DNA of 64,000 bases, taken from assembly GCA_036172665.1 (NCBI GenBank), contig CM069872.1, forward strand, positions 49,028,101 to 49,092,100, in the 5' to 3' direction. The notes beneath the pieces were generated by a model, which saw only the letters and a list, made by a program, of their open reading frames with translations, was not told the origin of the DNA and did no database searches. This document shows positions 1-11,022 of the stretch, piece after piece. The position numbers and the translations under genes were made by a program. Within the stretch, counting starts at the first letter, position 1; the number at the start of each line of letters is the position of its first letter. Source of the DNA: Prosopocoilus inquinatus (Eukaryota; Arthropoda; Insecta; Coleoptera; Lucanidae).

Positions 1-720
1 TTGCTGCACGGTTTAACTATAATAGGGGTGTAATACGTATAGCTACTTAATCCCATCATTTTTTTCCCCTCTCTTTTTGGAAATTTACAAAATATCATCG
101 TCCATAAAGCCGGTAGTCAAACATTAAAAAAAAATAAAATAAAAAATAACAAAATGTATGAGCACGCTTGAAACGATGCGCCCCCCGATTTTTACTGCAT
201 GGCAAACTGAACGGCTACTCGTTTGTTTAGGGCGCAAATAAATGCGTGTTTGCCGTTATTTTATTATAACCACCGATAATAGTAATTAATGATATTGCAG
301 CTCAAAATATTCCGGATTTCCCTCTGTTTGCTTTCACAGTGCACACTCGGAATAAATAAAGCGGAATAGCTTTTCGCCCCTTATCTTTTTTCCATAAATT
401 TCAGGCAGGCAAAAGCTTGTAACGTTACGTTACGTTACGTTACGTTAGACGGATCCCCTGTACGCCGCTTGTTCTTCTTCGCCGGGGAGTCCCGCTGAAG
501 AATGATTCAAGTCACTGTGTTGCGGGATCGGTTTGATTTAGATGCAATGGCCGGCTGCGTATCCATCTAACCGCCGCCTGTATCACCTAAAACCGGCCAT
601 GCGCTCGTCAATCTTTTTATGACAACTCTGTAAACAGTTTTCCTATTTTTAAACCGTTCGTTTTCCGAACTTGGTAGGTCAGATTCTACCTTTTCCACAA
701 TCTTTACTGAGCGTGTTTCA
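1..720. other. unique AT-rich sequence, no gene seen
   Basis: No plausible exon or RNA gene is visible. The stretch is AT-rich with homopolymer A and T runs and a short pentanucleotide microsatellite (listed separately). It ends where the ~310-bp tandem array begins. Confidence 0.6.
424..447. repeat. (GTTAC)n microsatellite
   Basis: GTTAC is repeated head to tail about five times. It is not an insect telomere unit (TTAGG or TCAGG), so I treat it as an ordinary microsatellite. Confidence 0.9.
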
Positions 721-1905
721 ATCTTCAATTTAACCGTTTCAGCGAGATTTTTGCTGCCTCAGGGTGGCCACTAATTTTTGATTTTGTGACGGTCAAACTC
801 ATTGGCTTTTGTAATCAGTTTGTCGCTGAACGAATTACACCCCTGACTTTCCCTCTACTTCTTGCCGCGTCTCTGCACGTCGCTCCACTTGAAAACTCAC
901 TCTGTTAGGGAAAGACGTTCATTTGAGCTGGCTTGTTATGAAGTTGGAAGGTGTTTAACCTATTTTGGTAGGGCGTAAATTCTAGTTTTAATTTCCGCAA
1001 AATTTTGGCCTGTGCATCTTTTTAATTTCTTTTTTATTGTACGGCCATCTTTGCGGCCTCAGGGTTGCCACTAATTTTTGATTTTGTGACGGTCGAATTC
1101 GCTGGTGTTTGTAATCAATTTGTCGCTGAACGAATTACACTCCTGACTTTCCCTCTACTTCTCGCTGCGTTTCTGCACGTCGCTCCACTTGAAAACTCAC
1201 TCTGTTAGGGAAAGACGTTCATTTGAGCTGGCTTGTTATGAAGTTGGACGATGTTTAACTTATTTTGGTTGAGCGTAAATTGGAGTTTCAATCTCCAATT
1301 TAACCGTTTCAACGAGATTTTGGCCTATGCATCTTTGTCATTTCTCTTTTTTATTGCACGGCCATCTTGCCGCCTCAGGGTTGCCACTAATTTCCGATTT
1401 TGAGACGGTCGACCTCCTTGGCGTTTGTAATCAGTTTGTCGCCGAATGAATTACACCCCTGACTTTCCCTCTACTTTTCGGCGCGTTTCTGCACGTCGCT
1501 TCGCTTGAAAACTCACTCTGTGAGGCTAAACGTTCATTTGAGCTCGCTTGTTATGAAACTGGAAGGTGTTTAAACTATTTTGGCAGAGCGTAAATTGGAG
1601 TTTCAATCTCCATTTTAACCGTTTCAGTGAGATTTTGGCCTATGCGTCTTTGTAATTTCGTTTTTTGCTGTACGATCATTTTCGCCGCCTTAGGGTTGCC
1701 ACTAATTTTCGATTTTGTGACGGTCGAACTCGCTGGTGTTTGTAATCAGTTTGTCGCTGAACCAATTACAACCCTGACTTTCCCTCTACTTCTCGCCTCG
1801 TTTCTGCACGTCGCTCCAGATGAAAACCTCACTCTGCTAAGGTAAAGACGTTCTTTTAAGCTCGCTTCTAAGGAAGCTCGAAAGTGTTTAACCTATTTTT
1901 CTTGA
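721..1905. repeat. tandem repeat, ~300-317 bp unit, four copies
   Basis: The word GCCTCAGGG (GCCTTAGGG in the last copy) recurs at 755, 1055, 1372 and 1686, giving periods of 300, 317 and 314 bp. Each copy has the same order of blocks: a GGTTGCCACTAATTT block, a TTTGTCGCTGAACGAATTAC block, a CTGCACGTCGCTCC block and a GTTTAACCTATTTTGG block. Copies differ by point changes and short indels. The frame open at 1627-1845 lies inside copy four and is closed in the other copies, so it is not treated as a gene. Confidence 0.93.
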
Positions 1906-4439
1906 GCCTAACCTCCCCCTCTCCCCCAAGGGCGAAACTGTTTCTTCACTATTGAGAAGTATTTATTTTGTGTATCAAGGTTAGTTACTGTTACTGGTTT
2001 GTGGGTTCTTCCCTGAACTGACTCGGTGAGTTCTTTTCTTTCTTTCTATTCTCTTTTTTTTGAAATCTAGTTAAAATTTTGAGTTATTGAGAGTTATTGT
2101 ACACCCTGTTCTGAGATTTCGAACTGGTTTCTTCAAGCGGTTAATCCGTCAAGAAGTTCAGTAATCGAAGCTGAGTTTTCGGACGACACCGAGTGCTGTT
2201 CTCGTGTTTACTCCGAAGGCCATTGTCGACTCTCGAAGAAGACCCCCAGAATCAGTTTCTTGTTTCGCTGGGCAACTCACATCGTCGGCCCTACCACACG
2301 AGGTAACCATTTTCTGATTAATTCCTGCCACATTGAATGACTGTTACGCATCGAACAGCCCGGAATAGTTATCCCGTAGGATATCATACCGCTAGGTACA
2401 CGTCTGCGCAACTTTGGTTGCATAATTCGCCATGTACTTTTGCATCAGGCAATCTAATTCAGTTTAAATTTAATTTTTATTGACGTTCAGTCCAATTAAA
2501 GTCAATTAGGATTGCTAACGTTTGTCAAAGAAAACTTTAATTATTGAGTCAATTCGTCTAATTAATTTTGATTGTCCTGATTTTTGTGAAACGAAAGGAG
2601 ATTTCCGAACGTACCTACCAGTTTCTAATTTTTAAATATTTAAGATAATTTTGAATTTCGATATACACCCAAACCAAACTTTAACGTTAACACTTTACTT
2701 GATATTTCATGAATTGAATCCGCCACTTTTTAAAACTAGAGATAATTTTTGGTTGTATATATGTATGGTAGATACCGTAAACTCCAATTGGCGCCTACCG
2801 GTAATTGTTTTTTTTTTGTAATATACTACTTTTGTAGATTTCCTCTTATTTCTCCACGACCCTCTCCGACTTTAAAGCTCGCTCGCCAACAACTCACTCT
2901 CGTTGTGATAGTGGACTCGTTTGCGTAGAGGACGACCACTTTCAACCTCGACCTGCTCTCACAGGTGATTTATACAACTATCAAAGACGGACCGGAATAA
3001 TCGAATGAATTTGAATTTTTTATCTAATCTAATTTAATTTAATATTCTCTTTCGAAAAGCAATAAACTATGAAACTAACCTAATTAGGACAAAAGAATAA
3101 AATGATTCTCTTTCGGGGGCAGTTTCAATTTGAGCTGTTCGATGGTAATTTCCATTTTCGTGATGATAAACGTTCAGGACGTTGGTTTACGTTCGACTTT
3201 TTGGATTAAATTTTAATAAATCTTCTTAAGTAAGTCGTAATCATAAAGTTTGGCCGGAATAAAAGTAACGCTCAACACTTGAGCGAATAAAATCCCTGCA
3301 GAAGGTCCCTCGTAGCCGAGCTCGCCTTCTTTATTATTCCCTTCAACTGTTCACCCAAATTGCCCGTCACTACTTCCTAAGTGCGCCCCTAAATTAATAA
3401 AACTGTTTGCGTTTTTCCGGAATCCGTTCGATTTTCATAAATATTTCACCTTATGTAAATCTAATTCCCGCGATGCTTTGTGTCGATACCGGCGGGGCAA
3501 ATTTACAGAGCAATTTAGGTAATGCCGTTCCGTTCCGGCTCATCGAGTTCTGGGAACCTGATTGGAGTTTGTTGATGGCGTTTCCATTGCGAACTTACCC
3601 CAAAGAAAAGTTTTTTTTTTTTTTTAATGGGCTTACTTAAGCAAACATGCTTCGATTTGTGCAGCTTTAAGCTGCTTAATTTAATTCGCAGTAAACCGCA
3701 ATCAAGACCGTTCAGGTATGCGACCGGGGCGAATTGGATTACGTACGTGAGGTGATTGGCGACACGCTCTGTTTACTCGTTTTTCTGAGTTTACGATCGT
3801 GTGAATGAGCCTTTAATTTAAATTAAGCACCGCTTACACGGTAGACTTTGCTAGATCAGCGAGCACGCAATTAGATTCATCCCTTAATTCTAAACGAGGT
3901 TTGCAAATTCTGCTTAGTACGTTACGATTTAACTTTATTTTACTATCCCTAATGAATTACATATAATCCTATTGGTCCTTTCAATCGCCTGAAATCACCT
4001 TTTATACGCAATCTTACTTAATAATTGAGAGGATTATTTCGTGTGGAGGGGGGGGGGGCGTCTCTCTAAGCAAAATCTAATGACCGCATTTCCTAATCAC
4101 TTGCAATGCAAACAACTTCATCATTCAAAACAGAATTATTATTATAAGGGCCGGTTGCTCAGTCACAGTTTAACGTTAATCTTCAGTTAACTTCCACCTG
4201 TTCCTACGTAAAAGAAAACTGAAGAATAAAATGATGAGAAACCGAGCCTAAGAGTTCCTCCAATTAAAGAATAAAGCTTCCACATTCTTTCCAATAAAAT
4301 GCCCAGTTCTAATCTACAACCAACGTTCCACTCTTTTGCTATCCGATCAAAACCATTTTTCTTTTTGCATATGCCACAGCTTGTATTGCCCAAATGGCAT
4401 CCAAGTGTTTTTTTTTTTTTGAAGATTAAAAAAGATCTT
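1906..4439. other. unique sequence, no supported gene
   Basis: Mostly AT-rich. A GC-balanced stretch around 2110-2305 is open on the plus strand for about 45 codons and ends at a possible donor (GAG|GTAACC near 2301), but there is no start codon, acceptor or recognisable domain, so I do not call an exon. A poly-G run lies near 4046-4058. Confidence 0.5.
4148..4200. mobile_element. one end of a GGGCCGGTT-type MITE
   Basis: TAA followed by GGGCCGGTTGCTCAGTCAC matches the end type of the Harbinger-like MITEs elsewhere in the window (GGGCC start, TAA or TTA target). No matching inverted end was found downstream, so only a fragment is supported. Confidence 0.3.
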
Positions 4440-4860
4440 TCTGCAACTCAGGCCCAAATACTTCTAAGGAATTGCAAGTCTTTATCTTCTCCCAATGCTT
4501 TCTGATCCATCGTCTCAAACTCGTTCCTTCTCAATCTCAAGCGTCTCAATGAATTTCTTTCTTCTCAGTATTCCCAATCTCGAGATGCTTGCGTTGAATT
4601 ACTTTCTCCAACCCAATCTCAAGAACATTCCGATAAATAACTTCCGTATCTTTATTTTAAGATGTTTCCGATTGATTGCCCTCTTTTAAACTCAAGTTTG
4701 GTATATTGCCTTCTCCATTTTCTCAAGGTTTTTTCTTTAATGAAATCCATCTTTCTTTTCTCGATCTCAATCCCAGGACCTTTCCGATTCATTTGATGAA
4801 TTTCCTTCTCCATCACCTAAAACTCTTCCTCAATCATAAATTATTTCTTTAAAAGGAAGT

Positions 4861-5045
4861 TAGCGCCAGGGAAACGTAGAAATGGACAGTTATTAGTGGC
4901 AAACTGGCAAGGGAGAGTAACTGCTGATGTACGTTTCAGTCTTGTTAGACCTCATCAGGGCAGTATAACCAAGGTGTAAGGTGGTGACAACTTGGAGATG
5001 ACAACAGAAGGAACACCGGCCAGGAAACTCATTTGTTGCAACAAC
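4861..5045 (-). mobile_element. non-array insertion carrying a hammerhead-like motif
   Basis: About 185 bp that does not fit the surrounding 36-bp minisatellite. Its minus strand contains CUGAUGA, a GUCU/AGAC hairpin and GAAACGUA in the order of a hammerhead ribozyme core. A small ribozyme-bearing retroelement or a Penelope-like fragment would explain it. Boundaries are approximate and no target duplication was identified. Confidence 0.35.
4920..4964 (-). ncRNA. hammerhead ribozyme-like motif (degenerate stem I)
   Basis: On the minus strand: CUGAUGA core, stem II GUCU-AACA-AGAC (four Watson-Crick pairs), then GAAAC and GUA. This matches the universal hammerhead order CUGANGA, stem II, GAAA, stem III, NUH. 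Stem III would be tiny (self-complementary ACGU), as in dimeric retroelement hammerheads. Stem I is impaired: ACUGC and GCAGU can pair, but the bases next to the core (C before CUGAUGA, CAUCA after GUA) do not. It could be a decayed ribozyme or a chance hairpin, because CUGAUG and CAUCAG are themselves complementary. Confidence 0.35.
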
Positions 5046-5865
5046 CGGTGAATTAATAAATTAATTATTTCTAATGTTAGATTATGTTAATGAATGTTAA
5101 TTAGTTTCTTAATGCAATGCCAAGATGAACAATCGTCTTCATTTCAAACTGAAAATTTTAGTTACAAACCGTCCTCTCCATCGTCTCAAGGTCTTTTTGA
5201 TGAAATACCTTCATCACGTGTCTCTTATCGATCTCAATCTCAAGACCTTTCCAATGAGCAGCCTTCTCGATTCCGTTCAAATCTTTCTGACGATCGCCTT
5301 CTCCACAATCTCAAGTTCTTTCTGATAGATTGCTTTCTCCATCGTCTCAAGCTCTTCCTTTCTGAATCTTAAATTATTTCCAAACGATTGCCTTCTCAAG
5401 ATGTTTGCAGCCCAATCACAAAATCATTCTGATCGATTAATTTCTTAATGCAATGCTAAGATGAATGGTCGTCTCCATTTCAAACTGAAAATTTTAGTTA
5501 CAAACTGCCCTCTCCATTGCCTCAAGGTCTTTTTGATGAAATACCTTCATCACGTGTCTCTTATCGATCTCAATCTCAAGACCTTTCCGATGAGCAGCCT
5601 TCTCGATTCTGTTCAAATCTTTCTGACGACCGCCGTCTCCGCTATCTCAAGTTCTTTCTGACAGATTGCTTTCTCCATTGTCTCAAGCTCTTCCTTTCTG
5701 AAAATTAAATTATTTGCAAACGATTATCTTCTCCAGATGTTTGCAGCACAATCTCAAAATCATTCTGATCAATTAATTTCTTAACGCAATATCAAGATGA
5801 ATAATCGTCTCCATTTTAAATTCAAAATTTCAATTACAAACCGCCCTCTTTAGCGAAATGCCTTT

Positions 5866-8061
5866 ATCTTTTTTTTTTGTGGATCTCAGTCTCAGGGCCT
5901 TATATCCCACTATAGCTGGGACTCTTCATTAGGACGACGCTCCACAAACTTCATTCTCGTGAATAATAGCCGTCGTAAACGCAACATGTTTCAATTGTAA
6001 TTTATCTTTTTGTTATTTATTGTTATATTTAATTGTGATATGTGTGTGTATGTGTGGGTGTGGGTGTCATAAACTAAATTAGCAATGAACGTGTCACCTC
6101 TGCGGCTGGAGATAATGGCTCTCGTTCCCTCCGCATTCATTTCACGGATTAACGTCGAACGCGAATCGAATCGAATCGCGTCGAACCCCGCTATTAAAAA
6201 CCGTCATCCTCCGGGTTTTCCTCCGGCCGAAGGAAATAATACGAAAGTCCGAACGTTATCAGGTACTCGTCGACGCCCGCCGCCTTACGGCAGGATTAAA
6301 ATCCACTCTCCGCCCGACAATATCCTTCCAAGGAGGAGATAGCGGCGGCAGCCCGGGGATCTCAATCTTTTTATTTTAACCCTCCCGAATTTAAATTTAA
6401 ATCAGAAAGTCCGGTCTGGAAATCAAATATTCTCCCCCCCTTCCCCGAGATGGTCCCCGGCATTTTTTATTCTCTGATCTGATACTGCTCCGGATTGCTC
6501 CGGAGTGTAGGCGCGCGCGTTTCCTTCGTCGCCGGCGAAAGTTCGGTGCGAGCCAATAAATACAAAGAGTGCAATGTACTTGAAGTTTTTTTTTTTTGTT
6601 TTCTGTTTTGGGGAGCGCTAGATCTTGACTTAATCGGAAAGTAACGCGCTCCGGTCGAAAATTAAATTCCATTCAGCGCGACTCCGGGACATTTCGGGCC
6701 GCGCTGCAGGTCCTAGTTCTATTTGGCTTCGAATGAATACGGGATTTGATTAAGCGAACTGTAAACGCTAGTGATGGCTAATTGGCGATAATAAAATCGC
6801 TTATTCAGGAGAGCTACAATTTCTTCCTAAAGGATTATTTTTATTTACTACATCGAATGCGATTCTTGGCTTATAAATAAGATTATAAACGTTAGTCGAC
6901 TGACTAGCTTTTGGAAGATTTGCTAGCTAGAGGATTTTCCTTTCTTACTCTCTTTCTTTGTTGTTAAGATGAATTTCTTTCTGCTGCTGTTATTTTCATC
7001 ACGGTTGATGATGATACAGTAACAAGCAGTAAGTACCCATATTTATTTTCCTAGAGACCATAAACGAATCACGCGAATAAATCAGGATTAATGAGTCATA
7101 AAAATTTATGACGCACGGCGACTTTTGCAAGGTAAAACGATCGCACCGCGGTTTTTCCTCCGGGGCGTCGCGTCGCGTCGCGGCGCGCTGTCGTCTACTT
7201 TACGAGAGTCCGGTAATAATCCGGCGCACGTCGACAATGCCCATAATTGTAAATTTGCACGGCGCTCGTAATTTATGCCGTGATTTATCGCGCTAAATGT
7301 GATTTATTTCGGACTCGCCCTGACCCAGACATGTTTTGCACTCGTTCGCGATTTATTGTGTTTGTTTCATAAATCTGTAATTTGGACCGAGCTATTATAC
7401 CGGAGCGGTTCTGTTTCTGTCGAGCGCTTTTTCATCGATCTGAAAATGTGCTATTTGAATTTATTAAAGTTAATTTACACATTTGCATTGCTGACGTTTC
7501 TCTTACTACATTAAATTAAATCAAAAACCATACGAACTTCAATCAGGATCGGTTCTGACGAACGTGCAGAAAGTGCCCGCACGCGAGCGTAAAATTCGGA
7601 GGGCGCCAAGTTTGGTTATTAAATTTTTTAATACCTTAATGTATTTTTATAGTTCAACATAGCACAACTTTTTCGTAACTTAACTTATCTTTCTATCTCA
7701 TCACATATTACTACATAGATGTGAAGGCTCCGGGCGGCACCTTTGATGTTGCGCGGCAAGATTCCATAACCTTCAGCCGCTTTCAGCCATGGTTTAGGTA
7801 GTCGATAAGGGGCAAAGTTTGAAAATTACGGCGTATTGGAGTATTAATAGGTACATTAATGCACCTTTCATCAATTGGCTATTTTAATCAACGAATAAAA
7901 GTAGCAATTAAAATACCGTGAAATCATTTGATTAACAGTGCACTGTATTTCGTAATACGTCACACTATGTGATTAATAAAATACTTAAACAATGGCGGCA
8001 TGAGAAGTGGCGGGAATGCCAGCCTTCGCATCTGTGTAGTAATCTGTGATCTCATGGTAGA
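5866..8061. other. unique sequence with CpG-rich islands, no supported gene
   Basis: Contains a GT-rich run near 6040-6070 and CpG-rich tracts at about 6090-6710 and 7130-7290, the latter with a CGTCG-type run near 7167-7190. Open frames here are short and fit GC-rich DNA with few stops. The tracts could be regulatory or conserved non-coding DNA, which needs cross-species alignment to show. Confidence 0.5.
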
Positions 8062-9941
8062 CAGGGTTGCCAGATTTCTTGCAGGCAATGTCGCCAACTT
8101 GTTGACAAAATGTAGCCAGAAGGCGTCAAACAAAATATCGGCATCAAAAATCAGAACGTTTAAGAAAAAACAAATGAAACCTGACAAAAAGTTAGAAACA
8201 AAAGAGAAATAAAAGAAGTAGCGAGAAAATACAAGGAGTGAGGTGAACCAAAAAGAAAAAACAAAGGAAGATCGACAACACCAATTCGTAGAAAATTAAA
8301 GCAAAGCCGAAGAAACGAAATATGAGACTTCAAACAAATGAAAAACGACGAACTACAAACAAGCGTCAATAAAATACGCAAAATTAATTCTATAAGAAAA
8401 GAAAAATTCAACATAGTTTGAAAGTACGAAAAGAAACAAACGAAGATTGACGACTAAGATGAGCAAGAATCAAATGAATCTCCCAACTAAAAATTAATAA
8501 AAAAAAATCTAGTAGAAAACAAAAGATGACTGTGAAAACGCGTCAATCAACAAAATATGGAAAATCAATTGATAATCATGATAAATACAAACAAAAGAGA
8601 AATACGACAGAATAAAACGAATTTAAAAAAGAAAACAGAAGTACTGGGATACTAAGATGACCAGGAAAATGAAAATCGTTGAAAGATTTTGCAAATAAAA
8701 AGAAGCTGTAAAAAGGAGTCAAAAACAAAAGAGAAATGCACGGTGCAAAAGCATAAAAAACAGAAAAAAACAAAAGGAGACGGATTTCCGTCAGAGAATC
8801 AAAAGAAGATCGATTGCTTAGATGAATGAACCAAAAACAAAAGAATCCCATGAGAAAAAAAAAACTAATAGAAAACAAAAGACGGCTGTAAAAAAAGTGT
8901 TAACCAAAAAAATGTGAAACAATCAATTAGATAAAAAGAGAAAACAAAAGAGAAAAACGAAGTATAAAATGAATTTTAAAAAAAGAAACAGAAATACCAC
9001 GATGTTAAGATGGACAAAAAAATGAAAATCGACGGAAGTTTTTGCAAATAAATACAGACTCACGTTCGTTACAGCAAACTGTAAAAAGGAGTCAATAAAA
9101 TGCGGGCTGTCAGTTTGATTAGTACGAAGATAAATGCGAAAAACAAAAGAAGAGACAAAAAAAAATAATGAAGAAACAACGATTGTCAATTCAAACGTTA
9201 AAATCGACCAAGTTTTTGCAAATAAATACAAACCCATGTGATACAAAAGACAACTGTAAAAAGGAGGCGATAAAATGTGGAATGTCAGTTTGATTAGAAA
9301 GAAGATAAATGCGAAAAACAGAAGAAAAGATAAAAAAATAATGAAGAAACAACGATTGTCAATTCAAACGCTAAAATCGACGCAAGTTTTGTAAATAAAT
9401 ACAAACCCATGTGGAACAAAAGAGAACTGTAAAAAGGAGGCCATAAAATGCGGGATGTTAGTTTGATTAGAAAGAAGATAAATGCGAAAAGCAAAAGAAA
9501 AGACAAAAGGATAATCAAGAAACAACGATTCTCCGGCCGAAAACTTTTGCAAGTCAAGAAGCTGGCAGAAAACAAAAGGACAAAATAAAACAAGCGAACC
9601 GCAAATAAAATAATAATAATAATAATATTTATCAATGTTAACGTAACGTACAGAGTAGTCATATACGTCAAACAAAACAAATAAACATTTGTCAAATAAA
9701 ACAAAAATCGTTTACTTAAGTTTACCGAAATCAAACGCTACAATGCAAAATATGAATTCCTTAAAACAAAAAAGAAAGAACAAATACGAAATGAATAAGA
9801 ACAAAATAAAATGATGCTCTAAGTGTCGTTATATGAAGACGTGAAGACAAGTAAGGGCAGGGCGCCAAATAAAATTAAGCGCCACAAGTATGTGTGAAGT
9901 GTAGCTCAAATGTCGGAACGTCGCCAGATCTGACAACCCTG
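8062..9941. repeat. A-rich minisatellite block (AAAACAAAAGA family) bounded by inverted ends
   Basis: About 1.9 kb in which the plus strand is strongly A-rich and the word AACAAAAGA recurs more than ten times in degenerate units. A larger duplication of roughly 170-180 bp is visible (AAACAACGATTGTCAATTCAAACG-type blocks near 9173 and 9352). The outer borders are CAGGGTTGCCAGAT at 8062-8075 and its near-perfect inverse at 9928-9941, like transposon TIRs, but the 8-bp flanks do not match. The minus-strand frames here (up to 146 codons, Phe/Leu/Ser only) reflect T-rich composition. Confidence 0.8.
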
Positions 9942-10280
9942 TTGATAAAACCACTTGGTGACTCTTTAATTGATTGGTAACCATACGTGTATGAAACGAA
10001 AAACTTTTTTACTCTTTTCTTGTTCTTTATCTGTAAAAAAATTCAGGTGAGGGGCGTAAAAGTGTCACTGACAAGCCAGAACCGGCCCTGGCTTCAATCA
10101 ATTAGATTTTCCTCTTTAAATTAAAATTGGAAATACTGACTTTGTAAATCATTTTTGAGTTGAGCTGCCCTGAACCTAGAAAATTGGTTTGCCTGTACTT
10201 ATTTCGAAGTTAAATCGATTTACTGTCAATACAAATGTATTAGCATTACCTGAAATGATGACAAATGTATTAAAAAATAA
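9942..10280. other. unique AT-rich sequence
   Basis: No exon, repeat or RNA signature recognised. Confidence 0.5.
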
Positions 10281-10531
10281 TAGCGTTTTTGATTGGGGTG
10301 TACTATGTACACTCAGTGTATGTTCATCTCATTATATTCCATTAGGTTAAAACGAGATGTAGATACACTCATGGCCGTTTTCATAATCAGACTTTAAGGA
10401 AGCTTTAAATTAAAGTCACTTTAAGAATAGGGAAACAAATGTATTTTTTTAGGTTAAAGTAACTTTAAATTTAAAGTCCTATTATGAAATCGGCCCTAAG
10501 TGCACGTAATGCACTCCAATCGAAAACGCTA
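10281..10531. mobile_element. TIR element split by a nested MITE
   Basis: The left end TAGCGTTTTTGATTGGGGTG (10281-10300) is matched by its inverse at 10512-10531 (reads TAGCGTTTTCGATTGGAGTG on the minus strand). The similarity continues inward for about 34 bp. Without the MITE at 10373-10496 the element would be only about 127 bp, a non-autonomous MITE. The superfamily is not clear and no target duplication was found. Confidence 0.6.
10373..10496. mobile_element. GGCCGTTTTCATAAT-type MITE (nested copy)
   Basis: The ends read GGCCGTTTTCATAATCAGAC on the left and, inverted, GGGCCGATTTCATAATAGGAC on the right. The interior is a near-palindrome of AAAGTAACTTTAA blocks. The same family is at 37343-37479 and 46218-46340. 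GGGCC ends with 3-bp TWA targets in related copies suggest a PIF/Harbinger-derived MITE. Confidence 0.75.
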
Positions 10532-10985
10532 TAAGTAACATACAGTGAGTATAATATAATAATAATAATTTCTTTATTATCAGATGTAATTAACAATAAC
10601 AAAAAGAAATGAAATTTAGAAACAAGGCGAGTTTCGGCTGAATTCAATGGAAGAAGCTGCTTTTACAACTAACCTTGTTACAGATTTAATACAGAGTGCG
10701 TTCTGCCCCTACAGTCACACACTTCAATCTGAATGTGAACTTTGCATGCATTTGTTTGGAACTAAACTCCCGTTCATACTTCTTGCATCACGCCGAAACA
10801 ATTAAGCTAAAGACAGAGAACGAGAGCGATGCGGTACATTTCTCGCCCCCGAGCAAGCGGACGTGTGTGACAATAGTCGCCGGTCACGTACTGTATAGTT
10901 CAGTTCAATAAACATTCGCTCTCTCGCTTGTAACAAAATCGATACTCCCATCAAATTTAACCAGCCTTTAGTTTCAGAATTTCAC
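10532..10985. other. sequence 3' of the Ly6 gene, possible solo LTR
   Basis: Contains an AAT run near 10556 and a 260-bp segment (10676-10935) that begins TGTTACA and ends TGTAACA, with an AATAAA near its end. That resembles a solo LTR, but the 5-bp flanks (AACCT and AAATC) do not form a target duplication. No paired LTR or internal retroelement sequence is visible. Confidence 0.3.
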
Positions 10986-11001
10986 GACTCATTTGAACAA
11001 G

Positions 11002-11007
11002 TTTATT
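11002..11007 (-). terminator. polyadenylation signal of the Ly6-like gene
   Basis: AATAAA on the minus strand, starting 15 bases after the stop codon at 11023-11025. The spacing suits a very short 3' UTR ending near 10985. Another AATAAA (11033-11038) overlaps the last codons. Confidence 0.6.
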
Positions 11008-11022
11008 TAACGTAAAAATCAA

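Larger units (their letters stand above)
4440..5865. repeat. degenerate ~36-bp minisatellite with a 336-bp higher-order unit
   Basis: The plus strand repeats blocks of the type CTCAAG...TTTCTGATxxATTGCCTTCTCCATCGT with a period of about 36 bp. Between 5125 and about 5865 the blocks form a higher-order unit of exactly 336 bp: the word ATGAAxxxTCGTC starts copies at 5125, 5461 and 5797, the last truncated. The left part (4440-4860) is more diverged. Read on the minus strand the 36-bp block gives a 12-residue coiled-coil-like pattern (LExxEKAxxxKE), but indels and stops break it, so any coding origin is only a possibility. A non-array insertion at 4861-5045 interrupts it. Confidence 0.9.

Noticed and set aside
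424..447. telomeric repeat
   Set aside because: GTTAC does not match insect telomere units and is only five copies.
9294..9734. 146-codon minus-strand open frame
   Set aside because: Almost only Phe, Leu, Ser, Tyr and Ile; explained by the A-rich plus strand of a minisatellite.
10676..10935. solo LTR (TGTTACA...TGTAACA, AATAAA near the end)
   Set aside because: No target-site duplication and no second LTR. Mentioned in the region entry at low confidence.
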